A stretch of 23,132 nt of DNA from Avichristensenella sp031550095 (GTDB lineage: Bacteria; Bacillota; Clostridia; Christensenellales; Aristaeellaceae). The position numbers and the translations under genes are program-made. The stretch is taken from assembly GCA_031550095.1 (NCBI GenBank), contig JAVBOX010000173.1, positions 1-23,132 on the forward strand, read 5' to 3'. Shown here one piece after another: positions 15,311-23,003 of the stretch. The notes under the pieces are model-generated. The model did no database searches and was not told where the DNA came from. It saw only the letters and a list, made by a program, of their open reading frames with translations. How positions within the stretch are numbered: the stretch's first letter is position 1; each line of letters starts with the position of its first letter.

Positions 15311-15330
15311 GCGAGGGTGTGAACCCTCGC
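15311..15330. repeat. Perfect hairpin in the 210-bp gap between carboxypeptidase and DppF genes
   Basis: The stem GCGAGGGT pairs perfectly over 8 bp around a GTGA loop. No T-run follows on either strand, so read-through from dppF into the peptidase gene is plausible, perhaps with reduced level or an mRNA processing site. The rest of the gap (15208-15417) shows no promoter or ORF I can support. Confidence 0.5.
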
Positions 15331-15417
15331 ATAAAGGCAGCCATCCCGCTGACATGCGCGTCGGGGATTGGCCGTACCGATTCACAGATGCGGGAGGCCG
15401 AAGGAATCCCGCGCCTT

Positions 15418-16389
15418 TTATGGCTGGATCAGATGGCATGTAACCCGCCTTTGACCCACATCCCCCGCCGGGGGCGGCGTTTTTTCGCAGTGGGCCATCG
15501 CCTTGGGGCAGCGTGGCTGGAAGGAACACCCGGCGGCCGAGCCGATGGGCATGGGGGGTTCTCCGGAGATGGCGATGGGTTCTGGCTGGGGCCCCAGGCG
15601 CAAAGCCCCCGCATGGGAGACCAGCGCTTGGGTATAGGGGTGCATGGGGGAGAGGAGAACCTCATCCACTGGCCCGATTTCCACGATGCGGCCCAGATAC
15701 ATCACGGCTACCCGGTCCGCGATGACCCGGGTTGTGGCAAGATCGTGGCTGATGAGCAGCATGGCCATGCCTCCCGACTTTAGCTGGACCAAGAGCTGCA
15801 GAACCTCCGCCCGAACCGATACATCCAGCATGGAGAGCGGCTCGTCCGCTATGAGCAAACGAGGGGATAGCATCATGGCCCGGAGGATGGAGATCCGCTG
15901 GAGCTGCCCGCCGCTCAAGGCAATGGGCATTCTGCGCAGAAAATCCACGGCCGGGCGCATACCCGCCCCCTCCAGCGCGGCTTTACATCTGTCAAAGCGC
16001 TCCGCCCGGTTTGCGCCAATGCTGTGGAGGATCAGCGCGCGCTCCATGGAGGCAAAGATGGTAAAGCGGGGATTGAAGGTGTCAAATGGGTTTTGAAACA
16101 CCAGCTGCACGGCCTTGTGATATTCCCGCTGGGATTTTCGCGTCCAGTCCGATGCTTTTTCCCCGGAAAGTAGCACGTCCCCCGAGGTTTCCGGCTCCAG
16201 CCGGCTGATCACCCGGCCCAAGGTGGATTTCCCGCAGCCGCTTTCCCCCACGATGCCCAGAACCTCACCGGAGGCCAGGGTGAAATCCACCCCGTCCAGG
16301 GCATGTACAGGGGGGTATTTTCCGTTCATGCGCACTGCGTGCTGGGGGTAGTGGTGGCAAAGCCCGCGAACTTCGAGCAGTGGCATCAT
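15418..16389 (-). CDS. Oligopeptide ABC transporter ATPase (DppF/OppF-like)
   Basis: A 323-residue ATPase with Walker A GESGCGKST, Q-loop VFQNPFDTFNPR, signature LSGGQLQR, Walker B LLIADEPLSMLD and switch His in LLISHDL. The C-terminal oligopeptide-transporter extension contains four cysteines (CSFQPRC, HC, then VTCH), the spacing expected for the Fe-S or disulphide motif of this family. The frame is open to 16482, but the first family-like residues are MMPLLEVRGL. GGGGG lies 9 nt before the ATG at 16389. ATGATG overlaps the dppD stop, indicating coupled translation. It works with DppD as the heteromeric motor of the peptide importer. Confidence 0.92.
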   Translation of the reverse strand: MMPLLEVRGLCHHYPQHAVRMNGKYPPVHALDGVDFTLASGEVLGIVGESGCGKSTLGRVISRLEPETSGDVLLSGEKASDWTRKSQREYHKAVQLVFQNPFDTFNPRFTIFASMERALILHSIGANRAERFDRCKAALEGAGMRPAVDFLRRMPIALSGGQLQRISILRAMMLSPRLLIADEPLSMLDVSVRAEVLQLLVQLKSGGMAMLLISHDLATTRVIADRVAVMYLGRIVEIGPVDEVLLSPMHPYTQALVSHAGALRLGPQPEPIAISGEPPMPIGSAAGCSFQPRCPKAMAHCEKTPPPAGDVGQRRVTCHLIQP

Positions 16390-17363
16390 TGGCCGTCGCC
16401 CCCTTTCATGGGTGTTACCAAATGGCATGCCACCCATCGGCCGTCCAGCAACTGGACTCCCTTGGGTGCGCTGTCGGCGCAATGGGGAAGGGCCACGGAA
16501 CAGCGGGGGGCAAAGGGGCAGCCTTTGGGCCGCAAGGAGAGATCCGGCAGGGCGCCTGGAATGCCATGGGGCACTGTGCGCGGGCCATCCAATATTGGCA
16601 GGGAATCAATGAGTCCCTTTGTGTACGGATGGGTTGGAACGCCGAGAACCGCCTCGGTTTTTCCAAATTCCATAAGCTTTCCCGCATACAGGACCGCAAT
16701 TTCCGCGCAGTTCTTCCGAACGATGGAAACGTCATGGGTGATCACCAGCCGGGTCAGCTGGAATTCCGAGGACAATCGCTCGATCTCCGAAAGGATCTGC
16801 CCCTGGGTGATCACGTCCAGAGCGGTGGTCGCCTCATCCAGAATCAGGAGCTTTGGGCTCAAAAGCAGGGCAAGGGCGATGGATACCCGCTGCATCATGC
16901 CGCCGGAAAGCTCATGGGGGTAGGCGTGAAACACCCGGGAGGCCAGCCCCACTTTTTCAAGGGTGGCGACGCAATGGGCTTTTGCCTCGCCGCTGGAGGC
17001 CTCAGGCCGATGGAGCCGGTACACATCCTGAAGCTGGCGGCCAATTTTGTGGACGGGGGAAAGGGCGTTCATGCTCTTTTGGAATACCACGGCCATCTTG
17101 CGCCAGCGCAAGCCGTTTAAGCGGTCGGCCTCCATGACCAGCAGGTTCTCCCCGTCCAGCAGCGCTCGGCCTTCCACCTTAGTCGTTTCCGGAAGCAGGC
17201 GCAGCAGCGCGTGGGCCAGGGTGGACTTGCCGCTGCCGCTTTCCCCGACGATGCCCAGAGAAAGACCTTCCGTGATGGAAAGGGATACGCCCTGGAGGGC
17301 GTAGATGCTCCTGTCGTCCAGGTGATAGGTGACGCTTAAGTTTTGAATGTCCACCAGCGGCAT
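16386..17363 (-). CDS. Oligopeptide ABC transporter ATPase (DppD/OppD-like)
   Basis: A 325-residue ATPase with Walker A GESGSGKST, Q-loop VFQKSMNALSPV, signature LSGGMMQR, Walker B LLILDEATTALD and VITHDVS. The C-terminal tail has four cysteines (CPFAPRC, PHC, VACH), as in DppF. The NALSPV segment after the Q-loop is typical of the DppD/OppD half. AAGGAAGG precedes the ATG at 17363, only 4 nt after the dppC stop. It is part of the dppBCDF block. Confidence 0.93.
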   Translation of the reverse strand: MPLVDIQNLSVTYHLDDRSIYALQGVSLSITEGLSLGIVGESGSGKSTLAHALLRLLPETTKVEGRALLDGENLLVMEADRLNGLRWRKMAVVFQKSMNALSPVHKIGRQLQDVYRLHRPEASSGEAKAHCVATLEKVGLASRVFHAYPHELSGGMMQRVSIALALLLSPKLLILDEATTALDVITQGQILSEIERLSSEFQLTRLVITHDVSIVRKNCAEIAVLYAGKLMEFGKTEAVLGVPTHPYTKGLIDSLPILDGPRTVPHGIPGALPDLSLRPKGCPFAPRCSVALPHCADSAPKGVQLLDGRWVACHLVTPMKGGDGQ

Positions 17364-17367
17364 CGAA

Positions 17368-18207
17368 TCACCTTCCTTTCGTCCGGGGGTTTAAAACTTT
17401 GTTTAGCCCATCGCTGATCAGATAGAACGCCAGCACTGTCACCACCACGGCAATGCCGGCGAACGCCGTAATCCACCATGCCCTGGTGATGCTTGAGCGC
17501 CCTTCGAAGATCAACCGTCCCCAGGAAGCTCGGTTAGGGTCCCCTAGGCCCAGAAAGGAGAGCGAAGCCTCGATGAGGATGGCCCCGGCGACCCCCATGG
17601 CGGTGTTGGAAAGGATGGGGTGAATCCCATTGGGGAGGATGTAGCGAAAGAAGATGGAGCCATGGCCTTCCCCGATGGCGCGGGCGGACAAAACGAACAC
17701 CCGCTCCCTGAGGGATAGGGCTTGCGCCCGCATCAGGCGGGCGTTTCCCGGCCAGCTGGTCAGGCCGATGATGAGCATGACATAGAGCAGATTGGAGCCG
17801 AAAAGCGCCACCATCAGCAGCACCAGGAAGAATACCGGCAGCATGAGAAACACGTTGGTGATTTCCGTCACGGCCCGATCCACCTTGCCGCCCAAATACC
17901 CGGCAAAGCCGCCGATCAGAGTGCCCAAAATGCCTCCGATGGCCGCGGCGATAAAGCCCACCAGGAGGGAAGTCCGGGCACCCATGAGCACCATGGACAG
18001 CACATCCCGGCCCATGCCGTCCGTGCCGAACCAATGGGCGGCGCAGGGGGGCGAAAAGAGGTCGTTGCCTAGTGCGGTTACGTCGTACGGGGCCAGGATG
18101 GGCGCCAGCAAAGCCAGCAGAAGCACAATGGAGAACATGGCCGTGCCAATCCGCAAATGGGTGGAGCGGGAAAATGCGTATCGAAGGCGGGCAAAGGCGT
18201 TTTTCAT
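17368..18207 (-). CDS. Peptide ABC transporter permease (DppC/OppC-like)
   Basis: A 279-residue inner-membrane permease. A cytoplasmic N-terminus and first membrane segment (about 23-41) are followed by HWFGTDGMGRDVLSMVLMGARTSLLVG, the DppC family hallmark. The cytoplasmic coupling (EAA-like) loop reads SARAIGEGHGSIFFRYILPNG. About six membrane segments are visible. AGGAG lies 8 nt upstream of the ATG. It begins 20 nt after the dppB stop. Confidence 0.93.
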   Translation of the reverse strand: MKNAFARLRYAFSRSTHLRIGTAMFSIVLLLALLAPILAPYDVTALGNDLFSPPCAAHWFGTDGMGRDVLSMVLMGARTSLLVGFIAAAIGGILGTLIGGFAGYLGGKVDRAVTEITNVFLMLPVFFLVLLMVALFGSNLLYVMLIIGLTSWPGNARLMRAQALSLRERVFVLSARAIGEGHGSIFFRYILPNGIHPILSNTAMGVAGAILIEASLSFLGLGDPNRASWGRLIFEGRSSITRAWWITAFAGIAVVVTVLAFYLISDGLNKVLNPRTKGR

Positions 18208-18227
18208 TCGAGGAACTCCTTATCCGG

Positions 18228-19196
18228 TTATCGGCTGATTCGAATCCGGGGATCAAGCCAGGCGTACAGAAGATCGATGAACAGCATGGTGACCGTTACG
18301 GAAATCGATAGGATCAGGTAGAGGCCCATCAGCAGGGGATAATCCCGGCGGTTGATGGCGTTGAGCATCAGCTGGCCGATTCCCGGCCACGCGTGGACGA
18401 TCTCCACCAACGCCGCTCCGGCCACCACATACGCCAGAGAAATGCCGAACAGGGTCACCGTGGGCAGCATGGCGTTTTTCAGCACATACCGGCGGAAGAT
18501 CATCTTCTCCGGCATGCCCGTTGCCCTAAAGGTGGCGACGAAGTCCTCATCCATGACATGGAGCACGGAGGTGCGGGTAATGCGCAGATAGGCGGGCATC
18601 TGCACCAAGGTTAGCACCGATACAGGCAGGACGAGATGAACCAGCAAATCCCAGAACTTGGCGATGCCCTTGTAACCGGCCCGCAGATTGTACATGCCGG
18701 AGGTGGGCAGCCAGTGCAGGGTGGAGGCGAATATCAAAATGGAGATAAGGCCCAGCCAGAAGGGAGGCATGGCGTCAAAAAGATAGGAGACATAGCTGAG
18801 CGCGGCGTCCAGCCATGTGCCCCGCTTCCGGCCCGCCCACAGCCCCAGCAGGGTGCCGAACAGCACGGAAAGGAGGCAGGCCGTTAGCGCCAACAGGAGG
18901 CTAGGGCCCATATAGGCCAATACCATGTTCAATACAGGCTGCTGAAAGGTCAGGCTATGGCCAAAATCTCCGCGCAGCAGGTTGCCGGCGTAGCGGATGA
19001 ACTGGGTGAACAGGGGCTGATCTAGGCCGTACTTTGCCCGGAGCGTGGCGATGGCCTCCTCCGATGGATTGTCCATGCCGGCCATGATCCGGATGGGATC
19101 TCCGGGGGCCGCGTGAATGATGATGAAATTGAGGATAAGCACAACCGCGATGGCGAGAAGGCCGGTCATCACGCGCTTGAGGATATAGCGGCGCAT
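18228..19196 (-). CDS. Peptide ABC transporter permease (DppB/OppB-like)
   Basis: A 322-residue permease with the family start MRRYILKRV, followed by a membrane segment and HAAPGDPIRIMAG, which is diagnostic of DppB/OppB. Further landmarks are LRAKYGLDQPLFTQFIRYAGNLLRGDFGHSL and the coupling loop ATFRATGMPEKMIFRRYVLKNAMLP. GGAGG precedes the ATG, and only 1 nt separates it from the stop of the upstream hydrolase, so both are co-transcribed. It forms the pore with DppC. Confidence 0.93.
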   Translation of the reverse strand: MRRYILKRVMTGLLAIAVVLILNFIIIHAAPGDPIRIMAGMDNPSEEAIATLRAKYGLDQPLFTQFIRYAGNLLRGDFGHSLTFQQPVLNMVLAYMGPSLLLALTACLLSVLFGTLLGLWAGRKRGTWLDAALSYVSYLFDAMPPFWLGLISILIFASTLHWLPTSGMYNLRAGYKGIAKFWDLLVHLVLPVSVLTLVQMPAYLRITRTSVLHVMDEDFVATFRATGMPEKMIFRRYVLKNAMLPTVTLFGISLAYVVAGAALVEIVHAWPGIGQLMLNAINRRDYPLLMGLYLILSISVTVTMLFIDLLYAWLDPRIRISR

Positions 19197-19197
19197 G

Positions 19198-20163
19198 TCA
19201 TTCCTCCTTTTCGTCCGGCAAAGTACCGGTGGTGATAAACTCGCTTATGAGGGCGGCCAACTTTTCCGGGCAGAAGGCGTGAAGATAATGCCCGCCGGAG
19301 ATCACCCGCCACTGGGCGTTGTTGTCCTGGATGAAAGCCGACTCCTCCTTGGGCATTTGCTGGTTGAACAGAGCCATGAACTGGGAAGAGGTAAGGAACA
19401 TGGCCGGAACTGAGGACGGAATGACGCTTCCCGCCGCCTTGCTGTTTTCCTCCACGCGGCGGTATTCATCCATGACGCCGGGGCGGAAAGCGATTCTTGA
19501 CCCGAAAGCCTTCATTTGCTCGGTTTGAGCAACCGAATATGCCTGATAATCATTGCGCATTTTGGCGTGTTGGGCTTGGGACTTGGGAAGCGCCGACAGG
19601 AGGCGCAGTATGCCCAAGTGGGCTATCAGCGCGAAGGCGGGAAACTTTTCATCCCCCGGTTCCCGGTGCGCCAGATAAAAAGAAGGCGAATGGGCATCCA
19701 AATACGCCAAGCCGGATACCTCCTCCGGGTGCTCCTTGGCGTAGTAGGTCATCAGGATTCCGGCGATGGAATGCCCGGCGATAAAATAAGGCGGCTTTGC
19801 GCCGATGGCTTTCAGGCCGGCCCGCAACTCCTCAAGCATATTTTCTATTGTGCGGGGGCGGTTTGGCTCGTCGCTCCAGCCATAGCCCAGGGGCTCTGTG
19901 ATGATCACGGTATACCGGGCTTTCAGGGCATCCTGGAGAGGCGCCATTTCCGTCGACGGGGAACCGCAGCTCCATCCGGGCAGCAATACCACCGTGGGCC
20001 CTTTGCCAACCGAATAAAGATGCATGCTTCCGCCTGGCGTTGGAACGGGCTTCGCGAGGGGCGGAAAACGCCGAAGGTCGCGAATATTGGCGGCGTGATG
20101 ATATAAGTAGATCATAAAAAAGAATAAAAAAAGAAGCCCCGCCACCAGCAGCAATGTGAACAT
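19198..20163 (-). CDS. Membrane-anchored alpha/beta hydrolase
   Basis: A 321-residue alpha/beta hydrolase with a strongly hydrophobic N-terminal helix (residues 2-20) followed by YHHAANIRDLRR. This looks like a non-cleaved anchor, and the positive residues after it suggest the orientation needs testing. Catalytic features are an oxyanion loop LLPGWSCGS, the nucleophile elbow GHSIAG with Ser132, and His292 in SGGHYLH. GAGG 8 nt upstream supports the ATG at 20163; an in-frame GTG at 20172 is less convincing. It leads the peptide-transport operon, 1 nt before dppB, directly behind a good promoter. It may act as an esterase, amidase or peptidase at the membrane on the transported compound. The operon position supports the link, but the reaction is unknown. 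Confidence 0.85.
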   Translation of the reverse strand: MFTLLLVAGLLFLFFFMIYLYHHAANIRDLRRFPPLAKPVPTPGGSMHLYSVGKGPTVVLLPGWSCGSPSTEMAPLQDALKARYTVIITEPLGYGWSDEPNRPRTIENMLEELRAGLKAIGAKPPYFIAGHSIAGILMTYYAKEHPEEVSGLAYLDAHSPSFYLAHREPGDEKFPAFALIAHLGILRLLSALPKSQAQHAKMRNDYQAYSVAQTEQMKAFGSRIAFRPGVMDEYRRVEENSKAAGSVIPSSVPAMFLTSSQFMALFNQQMPKEESAFIQDNNAQWRVISGGHYLHAFCPEKLAALISEFITTGTLPDEKEE

Positions 20164-20190
20164 GGGATTCACCTCGTAATCATTTGTATA

Positions 20191-20219
20191 AGTATAGCAT
20201 TAATTTAAACATGTGTAAA
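20191..20219 (-). promoter_or_regulatory. Promoter of the peptide-transport operon
   Basis: On the minus strand TTTACA (20219-20214) and TATACT (20196-20191) are 17 bp apart, both one mismatch from consensus. The start point would be near 20184, about 20 nt before the hydrolase ATG, a short leader. Confidence 0.7.
20204..20219. promoter_or_regulatory. Imperfect palindrome over the -35 box, candidate operator
   Basis: TTTAAACATGTGTAAA pairs in 7 of 8 positions around a CATG centre and covers the -35 element and part of the spacer of the peptide-operon promoter. A repressor bound here would exclude RNA polymerase. No regulator gene lies beside it in this window. Confidence 0.4.
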
Positions 20220-20274
20220 CAATTTGCCAGCATTTGGTTTATCGGTTTAATGAGACAATGTGGGAGATGCCCTC

Positions 20275-20302
20275 TTGCGATTTTTCCATCATCTGCTATG
20301 AT
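20275..20302 (+). promoter_or_regulatory. Promoter of the TIM-barrel isomerase gene
   Basis: TTGCGA (20275-20280) is followed after 16 bp by TATGAT (20297-20302). The gene then has AAGGAGG at 20324-20330, 7 nt before its ATG. Confidence 0.6.
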
Positions 20303-20337
20303 GAAATGAATGGAAAACGTGACAAGGAGGCGGGCTG

Positions 20338-21090
20338 ATGCGAATTTCCGCTTGTCTGGATGCTCTTTTCCCGGGGGTGCCTACGGCGAAAGCCCTGCGC
20401 CGCGCGGCGGCCGCCGGCGCCAAGGCTGTCGAATTCTGGGGCTGGTGGGATAAGGACACCCCAGAGATTGCCGCGGCGAGCCTAGAATCAGGGGTTGAGA
20501 TTGCCGCGGTTTGTACGAGGTTTGAAAGTCTGGTGGACGGCGCGTCCCGAAAGGCCTACTTGGAGGGTTTGCGGGAAACGGTGGAGGCGGCGAAGCGGCT
20601 TTCCTGTTCCGTTATCATCTCTCAGGCTGGGCAGTGGGTGCCGGGCTTATCCTTTGAGGAGCAGCGGAAAAACCTGGTGGACGGGCTTTGCCAAGCGGCG
20701 CTTTTGCTTGAAGGGACCGGGCTGACCTTGGCGGTGGAGCCTTTGAACACCCGGGTGGACCATCCGGGATACTTTCTGTCCTCTTCGGATACGGCGGCAG
20801 GGATCCTAGAGGAGGTGGGGAGCCCCCGGGTGAAGATGCTCTTTGACATCTATCATCAGCAGATTATGGAAGGGGATGTGCTGGCCCGCATCCGGTCATA
20901 TCTTCCGCTGATTTGCCACATTCACACCGCCGGGGTACCTGGGCGCCGTGAGCTTTCCTCGGGAGAACTGGACTATGGCAATATTTTTGAAGCCATCGAT
21001 AAGATGGGCTATGCAGGGTATGCCGCCCTGGAGCTATGGACGAACCAGCCGGAGGAGGAAATTGCCCGCTGGTGCGGGCATATGCGTTGA
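20338..21090 (+). CDS. Hydroxypyruvate isomerase-like sugar isomerase/epimerase (TIM barrel)
   Basis: A 250-residue AP-endonuclease-2-like TIM barrel, as in hydroxypyruvate isomerase (Hyi) and related keto-sugar isomerases. Metal and substrate residues are recognisable: Glu134 in LAVEPLNTR, Asp170 and His173 in LFDIYHQQ, His194/His196 in CHIHTAG, and Glu232 in ALELW. The PGRREL...GELDYGNIF block is a strong hallmark of the Hyi subgroup. AAGGAGG 7 nt upstream and its own promoter make it an independent unit, divergent from the peptide operon. It probably interconverts a small 2-keto and hydroxyaldehyde pair, for example hydroxypyruvate and tartronate semialdehyde. No glyoxylate genes are nearby, so the actual substrate is uncertain. 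Confidence 0.85.
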   Translation: MRISACLDALFPGVPTAKALRRAAAAGAKAVEFWGWWDKDTPEIAAASLESGVEIAAVCTRFESLVDGASRKAYLEGLRETVEAAKRLSCSVIISQAGQWVPGLSFEEQRKNLVDGLCQAALLLEGTGLTLAVEPLNTRVDHPGYFLSSSDTAAGILEEVGSPRVKMLFDIYHQQIMEGDVLARIRSYLPLICHIHTAGVPGRRELSSGELDYGNIFEAIDKMGYAGYAALELWTNQPEEEIARWCGHMR

Positions 21091-21108
21091 AGCGTGGAAT
21101 TTTAACGC

Positions 21109-21136
21109 TTGCAAAATAAGGACTTCGTTCTATAAT
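21109..21136 (+). promoter_or_regulatory. Promoter of the radical SAM gene pair
   Basis: TTGCAA (21109-21114), a 16-bp spacer and TATAAT (21131-21136) precede the radical SAM gene. The leader of about 60 nt contains no small peptide ORF that I can support. Confidence 0.65.
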
Positions 21137-21200
21137 CATAATGTGCGGCCCATAGTCGCGCGGTGCCGTTCAATTTGCTGACACGGAAGGAGCTTTCGAT

Positions 21201-22304
21201 ATGCTGGGAACGGGTTTCCTGGACCAAGGAATCTGGGATATCGCCGAAACCGTGAAGCGTTTTTACCTGGGGAACGCGAAGGGTCGCACCATGATGCTGA
21301 AGATGGGCAGGAGCCTTGCGAAGAGCGCGGAGCGGCGGGCAAAGTATGAGGCCCAAGGCGTCCATATCCCGCCTTTCCTGATAGGGAGTGTCGCGTCCCT
21401 GTGCAATCTGCGATGTCCGGGTTGCTACGCCTGGGCAAATGGTGCGTGCGATTCTTCCGAAAATGGGACGACGCAACCAAATGAGATGTCCGCCGGGGAT
21501 TGGCGCCGGGTTTTTACGGAGGCCTCGGATCTTGGCGTTTCCTTTATTCTGCTGGCAGGCGGAGAGCCGCTGCTTCGGCGTGACATCATGGAGGCTGCCG
21601 CAAAAGTTCCGGACATTCTGTTTCCCATCTTCACCAATGGCACTTTGATCGATGAAGGCTACCGTTCCTTGTTCCGCGAACACCTGAACCTGATACCGGT
21701 TCTCAGCGTGGAGGGGAACGCGGAGACGACGGACGCCCGCCGGGGACAAGGCGTATGGGAAAAAATCAATGGGGCGATGGAGAACTTCAGGTCCCAGCGG
21801 CTGCTGTTTGGGACCTCTGTCACCGTAAATGCTTTCAACATGGAGGCTGTCACAGAAAAAGCCTTCATCGAAGATCTTCGGGAGAAGGGCTGTGGCGTTG
21901 TCTTTTTTGTGGAGTATGTGCCCGTGGAGGTGGATACCGATGCCTTTGTCCTTTCAGAGGATCAACTTGCCGCCCTCAAAATTCGGGTGGAACGCCTGCG
22001 GGCGGATGAGAGGAACAAAGGGATCAACTTTCTCTCCTTTCCCGGCGATGAGGACAACATGGGCGGATGCCTGGCGGCGGGACGAGGTTTCTTCCATATC
22101 AATGCGCACGGTGGGATGGAATCTTGCCCATTTTCACCTTATTCAGAGATGAACTTTAAGGATCATACGCTCATGGATGCCATTCGCTCGCCATTCTTTC
22201 GCCGTGTGCGGGAGATCAGCGCGGCGGAAGGAGCCCATCATCAGGGCGGATGCGTGCTGTTTCAGCATAAGGACGAGATGGAGGCCCTCATTCGGGCGTT
22301 ATAA
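21201..22304 (+). CDS. Radical SAM protein, function unknown
   Basis: A 367-residue radical SAM enzyme. The cluster motif CNLRCPGC gives Cys68, Cys72 and Cys75, followed by GGEPL (120-124), which contacts SAM. About 55 basic, helical residues precede the core. The C-terminus has three further cysteines (290, 309, 351) with RGFFHINAHGGMESCPF, resembling the SPASM-like end of MoaA/peptide-modifying enzymes, but too few and differently spaced for a full SPASM domain. AAGGAG 8 nt upstream fixes the start. It is 25 nt before a membrane protein gene and shares its promoter. No precursor peptide is visible on either side. It may modify a lipid, peptide or cofactor; I cannot name the reaction. Confidence 0.85.
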   Translation: MLGTGFLDQGIWDIAETVKRFYLGNAKGRTMMLKMGRSLAKSAERRAKYEAQGVHIPPFLIGSVASLCNLRCPGCYAWANGACDSSENGTTQPNEMSAGDWRRVFTEASDLGVSFILLAGGEPLLRRDIMEAAAKVPDILFPIFTNGTLIDEGYRSLFREHLNLIPVLSVEGNAETTDARRGQGVWEKINGAMENFRSQRLLFGTSVTVNAFNMEAVTEKAFIEDLREKGCGVVFFVEYVPVEVDTDAFVLSEDQLAALKIRVERLRADERNKGINFLSFPGDEDNMGGCLAAGRGFFHINAHGGMESCPFSPYSEMNFKDHTLMDAIRSPFFRRVREISAAEGAHHQGGCVLFQHKDEMEALIRAL

Positions 22305-22329
22305 ACTTGTGATGCGGGGAGGAATTGCC

Positions 22330-22992
22330 ATGCAAGCGGTCATGGAGTCGACTTTTGATGTTCTGTATATTGTTGTGGTGATCACGCTTGGGTTCATGAT
22401 CCTCAAAAGGGCGAAAAGCCGGAAACAGTTCGTTTTGTTTGGCGCGATGGCCATCGTTCTGGGGGTTGGCGACGCCTTCCATCTGATACCCCGCATGTGG
22501 GCGCTGCTGGCGTCAGGGGATACCGGCCTGCCAGCTTATGCCCCTGCCCTTGGCTTTGGCAAGCTTGTGACCTCCATCACCATGACCGTGTTTTACACGA
22601 TGCTCTATCACTGCTGGCGGCAGCGCTATGGCGTTGAAGGGCGCAAAAACCTCACCTTCCTGGTTTATGGCTTGGCCGCCGTGCGGATTCTTCTGTGCCT
22701 CATGCCCCAAAACCGTTGGCTGGACGTGGACGCGCCGCTGCGCTGGGGCATTTACCGCAACATTCCCTTTTTGTGCCTTGGCGGGCTTCTCATCTGGCTT
22801 TACTTTTCCCATCGGGAGGATAAGCCCTTTCGGTTCATGTGGCTTGCCATCGGGCTCAGCTTTCTTTTTTATACGCCCGTGGTGCTCTTTGCGGATCGCG
22901 TCCCGGCGGTGGGCATGCTGATGATTCCTAAGACCCTTGCGTATGTTTGGATTGTCTGGATGGGATTTAAGGCCGCGCCAACCATCAGCTAA
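22330..22992 (+). CDS. Seven-helix integral membrane protein of unknown function
   Basis: I do not recognise the family. The 220-residue product shows about seven hydrophobic segments (roughly 9-26, 33-55, 75-97, 108-126, 143-160, 168-188, 195-213) with short loops and basic residues on one face. Polar or charged residues lie inside or at the edge of helices, notably Asp48, His51 and Arg55 in helix 2, His94 in helix 3 and Arg119 in helix 4. They could form a functional site. GGGGAGG is 7 nt before the ATG at 22330. The frame extends upstream to 22177 but overlaps the radical SAM gene without a ribosome binding site. It is co-transcribed with the radical SAM gene, so a shared function is likely. 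Confidence 0.75.
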   Translation: MQAVMESTFDVLYIVVVITLGFMILKRAKSRKQFVLFGAMAIVLGVGDAFHLIPRMWALLASGDTGLPAYAPALGFGKLVTSITMTVFYTMLYHCWRQRYGVEGRKNLTFLVYGLAAVRILLCLMPQNRWLDVDAPLRWGIYRNIPFLCLGGLLIWLYFSHREDKPFRFMWLAIGLSFLFYTPVVLFADRVPAVGMLMIPKTLAYVWIVWMGFKAAPTIS

Positions 22993-23003
22993 AATATTAC
23001 TCC

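Noticed and set aside
21091..21200. Possible RiPP precursor peptide before the radical SAM gene
   Set aside because: The only ATG in the leader (near 21141) hits a stop after four codons, and no Gly-Gly or Cys-rich small ORF is present on either side.
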